DNA of 64,000 bases, taken from a virus. The notes under the pieces are model-generated. The model was not told the DNA's origin. It made no database searches and was given only the letters and a program-made list of their open reading frames with translations. Position 1 is the stretch's first letter. Every line of letters begins with the position of its first letter. The position numbers were made by a program, and so were the translations under genes. This document shows positions 12,133-21,238 of the stretch, piece by piece. Location of the stretch: positions 18,556 to 82,555 of the IMG/VR virus record IMGVR_UViG_3300036398_001591; one strand, given 5' to 3'.

Positions 12133-12405
12133 TTAAGCGGTTTGTGGACGAACGCCCATAGCACGGCATTGTGCTTTGAAAGACTTGGAAGGAGTTCCAA
12201 GACGATAGATAGCAACCTTAGAGCCATCAGCACGTGACTTAATGTTGGTGTAGATAGCATAGCCTTCGTTACGCAATTCAGCAATACGTGCGGCAACGTT
12301 AGTGATGCCAAAGCGTGAGCGAGCCTGTGCTACGCTGAATGTATTGTAACCTTCCTTCTTGGTCAAGGTTTGCAACATTTTTTCCTTAGCGGATACTTTT
12401 TTCAT
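12133..12405 (-). CDS. Small winged-helix/HTH DNA-binding protein
   Basis: 90 residues from ATG 12405 (MKKVSAKEKMLQTLTKKEGY), which follows GGAGTTTATT; a longer frame to 12441 lacks a ribosome site. SVAQARSRFGITNVAARIAEL is a helix-turn-helix, and EGYAIYTNIKSRADGSKVAIYRLG is the wing, as in many small phage regulators. The gene is isolated between its own promoter (12455-12483) and a strong terminator (12079-12117), as expected for a regulator made early. Targets unknown. Confidence 0.8.
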   Translation of the reverse strand: MKKVSAKEKMLQTLTKKEGYNTFSVAQARSRFGITNVAARIAELRNEGYAIYTNIKSRADGSKVAIYRLGTPSKSFKAQCRAMGVRPQTA

Positions 12406-12454
12406 AATAAACTCCATTTTAAAGTTAAGAACACTGCTCATACGAGCAAATCAC

Positions 12455-12483
12455 AGTATACAATTATGTAGGATAAAAGTCAA
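12455..12483 (-). promoter_or_regulatory. Sigma-70 promoter of the winged-helix gene
   Basis: Minus strand TTGACT (12483-12478), 17-base spacer, TATACT (12460-12455). The -35 box overlaps the U-tract of the terminator of the upstream gene. Confidence 0.8.
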
Positions 12484-12503
12484 GTGTTTTAGTGGCACAC
12501 TTG
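12474..12503 (-). terminator. Terminator after the DUF4338-like gene
   Basis: Minus strand CAAGTGT, 9-base loop, ACACTTG, then ACTTTT. It follows the stop of the 12509-13864 gene by 6 bases; a weak to moderate intrinsic terminator. Confidence 0.6.
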
Positions 12504-12508
12504 AGAAT

Positions 12509-13864
12509 TTACCGTCCTACTTGCGGCAAATATTTGGATTTGGTTTCTTCCCAAGTCATGTAAACCAGGTCGTCATAGAAAAGAGTTTCATATGAAACAT
12601 TGTTCTTCTTTTGCAGTTGGCGAATACGACCTTTGGCATATTTGTTCTTCCAGAGTTCCGAAAGGGCTTCTTCGGAAGTGTCGAACGACTTAATGAGTTG
12701 GTCTTCCGTGATTTCTCCACGGAGAAACTCATTGGTATTATTGTAGAGTGGTGAGAAGTAGATACCACGTTGGTGCGCTGTACGTGTCAACTCTTTTGGA
12801 ATACCAAGTTTCGGGTACAAGAAGTGTAGTGAACGATTCTTGTGGTCACGTTTGAAAGGAAGACCCTTATCATTCTTGGCTTCCCACCACTCAAAGTATT
12901 TCTCTGTGTGGTTTTCTTTCAGCCAATTCCAAAGCATGTTTAGCGTAGACTTACGGGGTTCGAAAGCAACCGAACCAGATGAGAAACCCATTTTATTCCA
13001 GTGTTCAAGGCCATCGTACTGAGAAAGACCACCAGACTTAGTATTTCCATATAGAGAAGTGGTTGTAACACCGGCAAGAACATCACCGTACTTTTCTTTC
13101 CACAAACGTTGAACTGTGTCAGAGAGGCAAAGCAATGCAAGAAGTTTACCGCCCATGTAATTGAAACCGAGAGGCTGAAGTGGAACAATAGATGAACCGA
13201 TTGCAGTATGATTAATCATACCACCTTGAGTTTTCTTTTCACGTTCCCAACCAATAGCGGTATCACGTGGTGTCAAATCTAGGAAATCGGAAGAAATACA
13301 AACGACACCAAGGTACTTACCAGTCACATCATCTTTGACAATGAAGTTGAGATTGCGACCAATGTTTGAGTTGTTCTTCATCGTGGAGATAAAGGTACGT
13401 GTCGTGTTCCATAATATAGGAAGGTCTTTGGTGCGCTTTTTGTCGCTTTTTATGGTCGTACCGTCAATTCCTGTCGTGATTTTGTGTCCGGAGTCATCAG
13501 TGAATTCCATAACAGGACGCAAGTTCATAAAGTCATCAGGTGATTCTGGTATCCAGATGTTGCTCTTAGCAATGTCGATGTACTTACCCTGTTCTTCGTC
13601 AACAAGAACCTTCTCATCACCCCAAAAAGTGTTGTTTGTTTTTGTGGGAAACTTTTCTTGGATTTCACACCACTTCTGAAACAAAGTATATTCTTTAACG
13701 TCCATGTTGGACGCATAGGTCAAATCTTCTGTGAGAACTTTTTTCAGTTCTTCGGTATCAACATGTTCAAATGAACTTTTTGGATTCTTTTCGGACCATT
13801 CTTCCCACTGTTTCTGCACATGTGTGGGCCACTTTTCGTTCTCAATATCAGAATCGTTTGACAT
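12509..13864 (-). CDS. DUF4338 (DruA-like) protein
   Basis: 451 residues. The segment FNYMGGKLLALLCLSDTVQR (235-254), then EKYGDVLAGVTTTSLYG, matches the core of the DUF4338 family, to which DruA of the Druantia antiphage system belongs (recognised by motif, not by search). Rich in Trp and charged residues, soluble. In phages such proteins stand alone, without the DruE helicase, so a defence role is not implied; involvement in DNA or RNA metabolism is unproven. It overlaps the peptide deformylase gene by 17 bases. Confidence 0.6.
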   Translation of the reverse strand: MSNDSDIENEKWPTHVQKQWEEWSEKNPKSSFEHVDTEELKKVLTEDLTYASNMDVKEYTLFQKWCEIQEKFPTKTNNTFWGDEKVLVDEEQGKYIDIAKSNIWIPESPDDFMNLRPVMEFTDDSGHKITTGIDGTTIKSDKKRTKDLPILWNTTRTFISTMKNNSNIGRNLNFIVKDDVTGKYLGVVCISSDFLDLTPRDTAIGWEREKKTQGGMINHTAIGSSIVPLQPLGFNYMGGKLLALLCLSDTVQRLWKEKYGDVLAGVTTTSLYGNTKSGGLSQYDGLEHWNKMGFSSGSVAFEPRKSTLNMLWNWLKENHTEKYFEWWEAKNDKGLPFKRDHKNRSLHFLYPKLGIPKELTRTAHQRGIYFSPLYNNTNEFLRGEITEDQLIKSFDTSEEALSELWKNKYAKGRIRQLQKKNNVSYETLFYDDLVYMTWEETKSKYLPQVGR

Positions 13865-14486
13865 TAAATTTTTCTTTCACCTTGTTAATCATCATTTTTT
13901 GCATCTTGCGTCTTTGCTCGGCAAGTTTAGAACGCTTCTTCATTGCCATTTGCATAGCCAAGGGCTTCACATGCATAGTGTACACTATTCCGTTCATGTG
14001 GTCAAGTTCATGTTGGAAGCAACGTGCAGTTATTCCGGCAAACTTTGCTGTTTTGGTAGCACCGGTGAAATCTTGGTATTCAACTTCAATTACGGATGGA
14101 CGTTCAATGTTTAGGAATAAATCCATATAAGAAAGGCACCCTTCTTCCATTCTGGTTGTTTCTTCTGAAACAGAAATGATTTTTGGATTAAAGAATGCAA
14201 CGTATTCATCACCTGAACCCATAACAAACACACGATAGTTGTACCCACATTGGTTTGCGGAAAGACCCAAACCATTGTATTTCTTACAAGTTTCAACAAG
14301 TGAACTGGCAAATTCGGCCGGATTAACTGGTGGATTAGCAAAGTCAAACTCCGGTAGTTTGGATTTTAATTCGGGATGAGTTTCAGGTACGAGAGGAAAA
14401 ATTTCAATCTTTTTGGAGATTGTAGGTAAATCTTTTTTCCAAGAATCGGTATCAATTACTAAAACATCTTTTTTTACATCATTCAT
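13848..14486 (-). CDS. def: Peptide deformylase
   Basis: 212 residues. All three motifs are present: GLGLSANQ (72-79), EGCLS (115-119) and QHELDH (158-163) with C117, H159 and H163 as metal ligands and E160 as catalyst. It removes the N-formyl group from new proteins. Phage deformylases are known from marine T4-like phages, where they speed processing of phage or photosystem proteins. Here there is an N-terminal extension of about 50 residues and a basic C-terminal tail (KKRSKLAEQRRKMQK). It overlaps gp46's stop by 4 bases. Confidence 0.93.
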   Translation of the reverse strand: MNDVKKDVLVIDTDSWKKDLPTISKKIEIFPLVPETHPELKSKLPEFDFANPPVNPAEFASSLVETCKKYNGLGLSANQCGYNYRVFVMGSGDEYVAFFNPKIISVSEETTRMEEGCLSYMDLFLNIERPSVIEVEYQDFTGATKTAKFAGITARCFQHELDHMNGIVYTMHVKPLAMQMAMKKRSKLAEQRRKMQKMMINKVKEKFNVKRF

Positions 14487-16198
14487 TTCACCACCTGTGA
14501 GAAATTATTTGTCTTTTGAAATTTAATTACGGACCGAAACTTATCAAAAAGCTGGTCACCTTTATGTGAGATTACAAATACATTCGTGCTATTATCTAGG
14601 CTGTTGAGAAGTTTAAGGAATTCTTCTGTTCCTACTCCATCGAGAGAAGAATCGAACACTTCGTCTAGAACCAACAAATTGGTATTTACTGAGTTCTTCA
14701 TCTTGGCAATTTGGCGCCACGTAAACAAAAGTGCAAGGTCGATACGCATCTTTTCCCCTTCTGAGAAAGATGCATATGAAAATTCATCACGGTGCCTGGA
14801 CTTAATTGTTTCTTCGAATGATTCATTCAGGTTGAAGTTAACAAAGAAGTCCATCGAAGTTAGGTACTTGTTAATCAATTTGTTCATAACTGGCAAATAT
14901 TGTTTAATTATTTTTGTTTTGATGCCAGTATCTCTAAGTAGTGTTGCGGCAAACTCATGGTACTGTTTGTCAACCGAAAGTTGTTCGGCTGAGATATGAT
15001 AACCTTGTAATTCTTCATTCAATAGTTTTAATTTACCATCATCGTTTTCAGTAAAAACAGTACGTGTTCGGAGTTCTTCAATTTCTTTTAGCAGTTTGAC
15101 ATTGTAAGAATTGATGCTTGTTACCTGTGTGTTTAGCTTAACCACCTCAGAATTGTGTTCGTTGATATGTTTCTGTATCTTTTCTATTTCTTTCAAACGA
15201 TTGCAAACATTATTGAGTTCTTCATCCAGTTTAGTTGTTGCAGTTTGTATTTCTGTAATCTTAGACTGTTTTTCCGTCACATGTTTATCTTTGGTTTCTG
15301 AAACAATCGCCTGCTGACAGGTTGGGCAGTTATCGTTATTCTCATAGAAAGAAATTTCTTTGTTTAACTTTTTGACGTTATCTTCAAACTTGGATTGTAA
15401 AGTTATAAGTTTTGTATTTCTTGTAGATACGGCAATTTTGTCTGATATTTTAGAAGTCAGTTGCTGTATGTGTTTTTGTATTAACAAAATGTTTTTTGAA
15501 ACGTTATTTAAGTGTGTATCATTGTCCGTAATCTCTTGGGTTTTCTTATTGATTTCAACGAGATGGTTTTTCTTATTGTCTTCAATGTTCTGTTTTTGTA
15601 AAGAAATTTTGGCATCAACAAGTTTGATATTATAATCAACCGTTTTCTGTTCATCCTTAATTGTTGAAATCTTATTCTTTACGATTGCATTCATAGAGGA
15701 GAAAATCTGAATGTCGAGCAAGTCCTCAATAATTGCTCTACGGTCAGCAGGCGATAACTGCATGAATGGAACAAAAGAAGCGGAACCAAGTATCACTACT
15801 TGCGTAAACGATTTATAATTAAGTTTAAGAATGAACTTTTCGAGGTGTTCTTGGTAGTCTTTTGCCTTTGCATCTTGATTAACAAGTACAGCGTCACAAT
15901 AAATTTCAAACGCATTTGGTTTAATACTCCGTACAACTTTGTATTGTTTCTTACCAATCTTAAACTCAATTTCAACCACACAATCGGAGTTGTTAATTGT
16001 GTTCATCAACTGTGGTTTGTTAATCTTACGGAAAGGTTTACCAAAAAGACCGAAGGTGAGGGCATCCAAAATGGTTGACTTGCCTGCACCGTTGTGTCCA
16101 ACAATTAAGGTGTTTGTAGACCGTGTTAGGTCGATTTCTGTAAATGAGTTACCCGTAGAAAGAAAATTCTTCCAGCGAACTTTTTGAAAAATAATCAT
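14483..16198 (-). CDS. 46: Recombination nuclease subunit gp46 (Rad50-like)
   Basis: 571 residues (T4: 560). Walker A GHNGAGKST at 34-42, long coiled coil broken by a zinc hook CPTC at 291-294, then the ABC signature SFSEGEKMRID and Walker B LLVLDEVFDSSLD. With gp47 it degrades DNA ends for recombination-dependent replication and helps degrade host DNA. The start overlaps the stop of the 2OG oxygenase gene, which separates it from gp47. Confidence 0.96.
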   Translation of the reverse strand: MIIFQKVRWKNFLSTGNSFTEIDLTRSTNTLIVGHNGAGKSTILDALTFGLFGKPFRKINKPQLMNTINNSDCVVEIEFKIGKKQYKVVRSIKPNAFEIYCDAVLVNQDAKAKDYQEHLEKFILKLNYKSFTQVVILGSASFVPFMQLSPADRRAIIEDLLDIQIFSSMNAIVKNKISTIKDEQKTVDYNIKLVDAKISLQKQNIEDNKKNHLVEINKKTQEITDNDTHLNNVSKNILLIQKHIQQLTSKISDKIAVSTRNTKLITLQSKFEDNVKKLNKEISFYENNDNCPTCQQAIVSETKDKHVTEKQSKITEIQTATTKLDEELNNVCNRLKEIEKIQKHINEHNSEVVKLNTQVTSINSYNVKLLKEIEELRTRTVFTENDDGKLKLLNEELQGYHISAEQLSVDKQYHEFAATLLRDTGIKTKIIKQYLPVMNKLINKYLTSMDFFVNFNLNESFEETIKSRHRDEFSYASFSEGEKMRIDLALLFTWRQIAKMKNSVNTNLLVLDEVFDSSLDGVGTEEFLKLLNSLDNSTNVFVISHKGDQLFDKFRSVIKFQKTNNFSQVVK

Positions 16199-16833
16199 TA
16201 TTTAAATTTTGGACCTACAGCCCACACTGTTATAGATTGTCTATTGCCCGAAATAATTGGTGCCACTTTATGTAGTAGAAATGAAGGGAACAACAAAACT
16301 GATCCTTTCTTAAGGTTTGTTTCCCAAGGAAATTGTTCAGAGAAGTGATTGATTTGGAAATTACCTCCCTCAAAATCAACTCCCGGCTCATTTAAAAGTA
16401 AAACAACTGTCAACTTACGGAGGTTTTCCATGAGATTGTGATCTACTCTTTTTCCACCAAGTGGTAAATCCATATGAAATTCGTGTTTATCACCAACATC
16501 ATACTTTGCAAATTGCAAATAGTTAAATCCATACAAATCAAAATTGAAACTTTTGTCATTGTAATGTGCAATGATGTTATTAAACTTTTCCCACATCCAA
16601 ACGGTTTGTTCATCCGGTTGAGTCATCAATACAACATTCGCTTTACGTTGTTCAGGTATATTTGATGTGTCTGAGTATTCACGACCTCGATGTGTGATAT
16701 GATTAACTTCAAAATATTGTGAAATAAAATCACATTCACTATGTGTGAAAAATTGATTGTCAACAATGAATCGTGGAATAAAAAACATTTTTTCCACCAA
16801 CTCAGTATTAACCATCATTGTTGGTGCGCTCAT
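16198..16833 (-). CDS. 2OG-Fe(II) oxygenase (prolyl 4-hydroxylase-like)
   Basis: 211 residues. Iron triad H120-x-D122 (EFHMD) and H188, with R198 in the SGNRQSITVW segment to bind 2-oxoglutarate, and FEGGNF between them, the P4H-like layout. It hydroxylates a protein or small molecule using O2 and 2-oxoglutarate. Cyanophages carry many such genes with unknown substrates. It is inserted between the normally adjacent 47 and 46 genes with short overlaps on both sides. Confidence 0.9.
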   Translation of the reverse strand: MSAPTMMVNTELVEKMFFIPRFIVDNQFFTHSECDFISQYFEVNHITHRGREYSDTSNIPEQRKANVVLMTQPDEQTVWMWEKFNNIIAHYNDKSFNFDLYGFNYLQFAKYDVGDKHEFHMDLPLGGKRVDHNLMENLRKLTVVLLLNEPGVDFEGGNFQINHFSEQFPWETNLKKGSVLLFPSFLLHKVAPIISGNRQSITVWAVGPKFK

Positions 16834-17894
16834 TCTGATTCCTCATTCAATGCTTCAACATACAAACCTCTCAAAAGATTTTTGATTCTATCTTTTTCCA
16901 AATCAGTTGTCAAGTTATCAACGTACTTATTTAAGATGGTTGTGGTATCTTCTGCTTGATTCACATCATCATTTTGAATATCTTCCTGTTCGGTAAAATC
17001 TTCTGCAATCGTAATGTCGATGGGTCCAACTTGATAAAGCCTATTAATTAACGTGTCAAATAGGTATGGATTGATTTTATTCACAACCACAACTTTGACG
17101 TAGCTAGTCTTTAATTGTGTTAAATCCATGGAGGTGATGGTTTTAATGTCATCCACTTTATCATCATAGATAAGTTTTTTGAACATCTTATTCGGATTTT
17201 GGATAAATTCCAATTTATGAGTCTTCAAATCAAACAAGTGAAAACCTCTTGGATCATCGTAGTCCTGCCAGGTCAACTCATATGGATTACCAAGATAATG
17301 TATGTTTCCACGGCTAGATTTGTGGTGATAGTGACCAGAGAATACCATATCGAACTTATCAAACATCTTTGGTTCTAGACCCTCATGTGAAGGCGCACCA
17401 CGATACATTTGAAAGCCCTCAATCTCAAAGTGACCCATACAGACCGTTGCTTCTGTAAGTTTCAATGTGGACATAGAATGCTCATAGTTTTCGGCACAAA
17501 TCCACGGCATCATGCAAATTGAGGTGTCATCAATTCGTATTGTAGCTGGATTCTTTATGATATTGATGTTATCGTATTCTTCCAAAACTAACTTCGGTGA
17601 GTTAACATCGTTTGTATTCTTGTAGTATGTGTCGTGGTTACCCACCAACATATGAACACGAATGCCACGGTCCTGAAGTTTATCAAAGAACATCTTCTTT
17701 GCACGTTGAAGCGAATAGAAGTTTACATACTTACGCCTGTCAAACGTGTCACCAAGAATAAGCAAAGTATTAATTCCGGCAGCATCAACAGCAGGAAAAA
17801 ATGTTTCATCATAAAATTTTTCATAAAAATCCAAAAAGTGTAGTGAATCATTTCTTGCACCAAAGTGTTGGTCAGTTATTATTGCGACTCTCAA
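16830..17894 (-). CDS. 47: Recombination nuclease subunit gp47 (Mre11-like)
   Basis: 354 residues (T4: 339). Metallophosphoesterase motifs TDQHFG (D8, H10), LGDTFDRR, VGNHDTY and FSGHYHHKS identify the Mre11 family. It forms the nuclease with gp46. The last 23 bases of the cytidylyltransferase gene overlap its start. The C-terminal region, rich in Asp and Glu, is the likely gp46-binding part. Confidence 0.95.
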   Translation of the reverse strand: MRVAIITDQHFGARNDSLHFLDFYEKFYDETFFPAVDAAGINTLLILGDTFDRRKYVNFYSLQRAKKMFFDKLQDRGIRVHMLVGNHDTYYKNTNDVNSPKLVLEEYDNINIIKNPATIRIDDTSICMMPWICAENYEHSMSTLKLTEATVCMGHFEIEGFQMYRGAPSHEGLEPKMFDKFDMVFSGHYHHKSSRGNIHYLGNPYELTWQDYDDPRGFHLFDLKTHKLEFIQNPNKMFKKLIYDDKVDDIKTITSMDLTQLKTSYVKVVVVNKINPYLFDTLINRLYQVGPIDITIAEDFTEQEDIQNDDVNQAEDTTTILNKYVDNLTTDLEKDRIKNLLRGLYVEALNEESE

Positions 17895-18276
17895 TTCGTT
17901 TCCTCAATTCGGTACTACTATACGTATGTGGACGGGTATTATAATAATACTCTTTGTCCAGATGTTTACCAGTAAAGGCTTTAGTCCTATACTCCTCGCC
18001 AAGTATTCTAACATCATAGTTCACTGTTGTCAATAGGTTCAACAGGTCTTCTTCAGTAGAATACGGTATAATTTCATCAACATACTTGCAACCTTTGAGT
18101 TGTACATACCGTTCGTAAACTGTTTGTACCGGTTTATTTTTTTCTGGTCTGTCTATTGTTGGATCGGTTTGAAGACCAACAATCAGGTAATCACAGTGTT
18201 GCTTTGCTTCTTCGAGCATAAGAACATGGCCAGCATGAAACAAATCAAAACATGAACAAGTGAATCCGATTTTCAT
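17872..18276 (-). CDS. Cytidylyltransferase-like nucleotidyltransferase
   Basis: 134 residues. CFDLFHAGHVLMLEEAK with HAGH at 14-17 is the TagD-type nucleotidyltransferase motif, and HTYSSTELRKRI near the C-terminus matches the second, ISSTxIR-type motif. Such enzymes activate glycerol-3-phosphate or similar phosphates with CTP. It lies between gp55 and gp47. The substrate is not shown; it may feed a glycan or lipid modification. Confidence 0.85.
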   Translation of the reverse strand: MKIGFTCSCFDLFHAGHVLMLEEAKQHCDYLIVGLQTDPTIDRPEKNKPVQTVYERYVQLKGCKYVDEIIPYSTEEDLLNLLTTVNYDVRILGEEYRTKAFTGKHLDKEYYYNTRPHTYSSTELRKRIESRNNN

Positions 18277-18277
18277 A

Positions 18278-18841
18278 TCATTCCTCCAAAAACTTCTCTA
18301 TACCCTTATTCTTTTTTATTTCCTTTTTCTTTTTCTTTGTTTCTTCAAAAGTTTCAATGAAGTCGGAAATGTTATCGTATAGTTCAAAAGGTTTGGCTGG
18401 AGTGTCATCGTAACCCATCAGTTCAGATTCATTGAAGATACCAAACTGTTCTGTGGCTTTGTACTTCACATACAATTGCTTTTTTTCTTTTTGTATTCTA
18501 CGAAGGAATGCATAGTAGATAATTTGTGTGAAGTATGCAAATGGATTGCTTGATTTGGAAACGTCAAAGTTTTCAAAGTACATGAGGCAGTTTTCAATGC
18601 CATCACCGACCATCTCATCTCTATATGTATAGTTAATAAAGTTTGGTTTGTGTGACAGTCCTTCAGCAATCTTCATAAAGCATTCACCAATGTAATTGGG
18701 AATTTTCGGTTTCGGTGCTCCAGTCTTTTTTGCCTCAGCTACAGCCGCTTGGTATTCCAAAAGTGCTTGGCAAAAATCTGCGTTGTTGATGTAATGCCTT
18801 TTTGGTTTTGCAACCGGCATTGGTATTGTTTCTTGTTCCAT
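18278..18841 (-). CDS. 55: Late sigma factor gp55
   Basis: 187 residues (T4: 185) from ATG 18841 (MEQETIPMP); an in-frame GTG 11 codons upstream has no better site. The sigma region 2-like stretch RDEMVGDGIENCLMYFENFD, then NPFAYFTQIIYYAFLRRIQKE, is conserved in gp55. It directs host RNA polymerase to TATAAATA late promoters, found upstream of many structural genes here. The C-terminus is Lys-rich and ends EKFLEE, a plausible clamp-binding tail. Confidence 0.95.
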   Translation of the reverse strand: MEQETIPMPVAKPKRHYINNADFCQALLEYQAAVAEAKKTGAPKPKIPNYIGECFMKIAEGLSHKPNFINYTYRDEMVGDGIENCLMYFENFDVSKSSNPFAYFTQIIYYAFLRRIQKEKKQLYVKYKATEQFGIFNESELMGYDDTPAKPFELYDNISDFIETFEETKKKKKEIKKNKGIEKFLEE

Positions 18842-18917
18842 GATATATTTACCTTTAAATTGCTTGACTTCCACTTGACAAAGGTCTACACTCCAGTATG
18901 TAGCCTCTGCATGTTAA

Positions 18918-19310
18918 TTAATGTACTACGGATATATCTGGACCAACCAGTTCTAACATCGTAGTCATCAAATCTTGACTCATTCCTTCTTCGTCCGAAT
19001 CGGACACTTCTCTCCCCGCAGACTTGGCTCTGTGAATAGTATCCACAGCATCTTCAAAATATTCTGAGAATTCAGATGTGGGTTCCAAAATAGTAACAAT
19101 CTCATTCTCTGTAATGAATGCTTCATTGTGTTGTATAAGTGGTGCAGGCAACCAATGATCCATCATAATGATCTGTTTACCAGATTTCATATCACTCTTA
19201 AGGAGAACTACCATAGGTTCTCTGACAATGAAATTCAATTTATCCACTTGTTCGAGATATGCTATAATATCTTCACCCGATTTAAGACGTAGTATTTTTA
19301 TTGCTTCCAT
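18918..19310 (-). CDS. Sm-like domain hypothetical protein
   Basis: 130 residues. IKILRLKSGEDIIAYLEQ followed by FIVREPMVVLL resembles the first strands of an Sm/LSM fold, seen in uncharacterised proteins next to uvsW in T4-like marine phages. The C-terminal third is acidic (SDSDEEGM) and ends in a hydrophobic ELVGPDISVV tail. A role in late transcription (a gp33 equivalent) is tempting from position, between 55 and uvsW, but has no sequence proof. Confidence 0.6.
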   Translation of the reverse strand: MEAIKILRLKSGEDIIAYLEQVDKLNFIVREPMVVLLKSDMKSGKQIIMMDHWLPAPLIQHNEAFITENEIVTILEPTSEFSEYFEDAVDTIHRAKSAGREVSDSDEEGMSQDLMTTMLELVGPDISVVH

Positions 19311-20808
19311 TTTTTAATCCTATCTTATAGAGTTTGTAGATAAATTTCTCCTCATTATATATCTTAGTTCGTTCTACAAAATGTTTGAGTGTGAAATTCA
19401 TATAACCCTTATAACGTAGGTCATCCGCTATATCGTAAAGAATTGCTTCAACCTTGTTGTCACCGATTCGTAAACCCCGTCCAATAGATTGGAGATTTCG
19501 AACTCTCGATTTGGATGGAGATGCGAATATAATATTATGGAGATTCCTAATATTAATTCCAGTGCTAAAGGTACCATAACTAGCCACAATAATAGCGTCA
19601 TTTTCTTCCTCGGTGATACGCCTAACTTCTTCTCTTGTTTCTGTGTCGGTTTTACCGTAAACAAAGAAGACCTTCCTATTGCCGATATTCTCGGTTTTAG
19701 TTATCATATCATACAATATTTTACCATGTTTGTCAACATATTGGTAAAGAATTAGAGTATTTCCATTCAAAGATACCGCAAGATTTTTAATGAATTTGTT
19801 TCTATTCTCATTTAGAATTAAATATTCTATTTCTTCCTGATAAGTTTTACCTTTCATCAACTTACAAATTTCATCATCATGTTTCAACACCAAACATTTG
19901 ATTGAAAAATCCGCAATCTGTTTGTTGTCCATTAGTTCTTTGGTTGTTGTTACCTTTTCAACAGGTCCAAAAAGACCTTCAAGTACGAGTTTGTGTGTCT
20001 TAGTTCCGTCAAGTGTACCAGTAAGACCAATACGATATTTTGCATTGATACAGTTGGACATTATGGAAACAAGAGACTGTGCTTTGAATAGGTGTGCTTC
20101 GTCACCAATGATAAAATCAAACTGGTGAAAGTATTCTTCAGGTTGTGTATACAAAGATTGCCATGTAGATATTGTGAGAGGCAAGTCCGTGTTCTTGTCT
20201 TTACCTTGGTAGATTCTGTGTATGTTTTCTGAAACATCGAAACCATTTGCTGTTGAATAATCCGCAAAATCGGAATACAACTGTTCAACAAGTGAGGTGG
20301 TCGGAACAATAATAAGTCCCTTTTTACATTTGTATGTTAGCAGTTGACGTATTGCAAGGTATATTATTAGGGATTTGCCCGATGATGTTGGTGAGAGTAG
20401 AAGACACCGTTTGTTTCGCATAGCATGTACGTATGCATTTTTTTGGTAATCTCTAACTTCTATATCATTATTTCTTGACTGTAACTTCAAGTCTGTGATA
20501 AACTTGTCAGCATGATACACAGAATAATCATCAGTCAAATCGGGTCTTGGATCACCATACTCCAATGTATACTCACGTTCTTCACAGAAGTTTTCTATGT
20601 AAGGAAGAAGACCGTGATAAACCTGAAACGTTCTAAGGTCAAAGAGCCTTATTTTTCCATCCCAAATTTTATTACGAAACGCTGGAGTAAATTGATGACC
20701 AGGTACGTAGAAGGTAAAAAACTCCGACAATTCTTGTGCTGTCGAACGTTCACAATTTACCTTAACATACGCCTCATTTCTTTTCGTTACGATTAGTTTA
20801 GTTTCCAC
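19282..20808 (-). CDS. uvsW: UvsW RNA-DNA/DNA helicase
   Basis: 508 residues from GTG 20808 (T4: 502); the N-terminus then aligns with T4 UvsW, while the longer frame to a TTG at 20829 has no support. Motif I SPTSSGKS (about 140-147), GDEAHLF, LTGT and the motif VI region SIGRGLR define an SF2 helicase; NKIWDGKIRLFD in the N-terminal domain is UvsW-typical. It unwinds R-loops and branched DNA, switching replication from origins to recombination. It overlaps uvsY slightly. Confidence 0.95.
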   Translation of the reverse strand: METKLIVTKRNEAYVKVNCERSTAQELSEFFTFYVPGHQFTPAFRNKIWDGKIRLFDLRTFQVYHGLLPYIENFCEEREYTLEYGDPRPDLTDDYSVYHADKFITDLKLQSRNNDIEVRDYQKNAYVHAMRNKRCLLLSPTSSGKSLIIYLAIRQLLTYKCKKGLIIVPTTSLVEQLYSDFADYSTANGFDVSENIHRIYQGKDKNTDLPLTISTWQSLYTQPEEYFHQFDFIIGDEAHLFKAQSLVSIMSNCINAKYRIGLTGTLDGTKTHKLVLEGLFGPVEKVTTTKELMDNKQIADFSIKCLVLKHDDEICKLMKGKTYQEEIEYLILNENRNKFIKNLAVSLNGNTLILYQYVDKHGKILYDMITKTENIGNRKVFFVYGKTDTETREEVRRITEEENDAIIVASYGTFSTGINIRNLHNIIFASPSKSRVRNLQSIGRGLRIGDNKVEAILYDIADDLRYKGYMNFTLKHFVERTKIYNEEKFIYKLYKIGLKNGSNKNTTS

Positions 20809-21238
20809 CGATGAATCTTTCCCATGCAATATAATCTTTTAGCTGGAAAGTTCTGCTTCTAAGTTCTTGTAGAATAGATTCACACACGGCAATTGCTTCA
20901 TCGTGATACATTTTCTTTTCTAACAAACGAATAAGTTCTGCGTCAGATTCAATGTACTTCTCAATTCCCTGTTTCGTCTTTACATTTAACAGAAAAGGTT
21001 CCCAACCATATTCTTCTAGTTCTTCCTGTGAAAGAGAACCGTTATAGTATTCTTCTTTGACTTTACGCATACGTGAATAATCAAAGTTTACACGCTTCAT
21101 AGCAAGTCTGTGGTTCACAAGAATCTTTAGATACTTATTATGTAGTGTGGGTATTTTTAATAGTTCTTTTCCTGGTTCCGTAGAATCAATCACAGAATCT
21201 TTTTCCCACTCTTTTAAAATTTCTTCAAGTTTGCTCAT
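20798..21238 (-). CDS. uvsY: UvsY recombination mediator
   Basis: 146 residues (T4: 137) from the ATG at 21238; GGAG lies 6 bases before it, and the ATG at 21241 is the alternative. VIDSTEPGKELLKIPTLHNKY at the N-terminus and ELRSRTFQLKDYIAWERF at the C-terminus align by eye with T4 UvsY. It loads UvsX recombinase on gp32-coated ssDNA. It is the first gene after the sigma-70 promoter at 21262-21290. Confidence 0.92.
   Translation of the reverse strand: MSKLEEILKEWEKDSVIDSTEPGKELLKIPTLHNKYLKILVNHRLAMKRVNFDYSRMRKVKEEYYNGSLSQEELEEYGWEPFLLNVKTKQGIEKYIESDAELIRLLEKKMYHDEAIAVCESILQELRSRTFQLKDYIAWERFIGGN

Noticed and set aside
18864-18892. Plus-strand sigma-70-like promoter TTGACT-N17-TACACT
   Set aside because: It points against all genes and no plus-strand ORF or known RNA follows; a chance match in A+T-rich DNA cannot be excluded.
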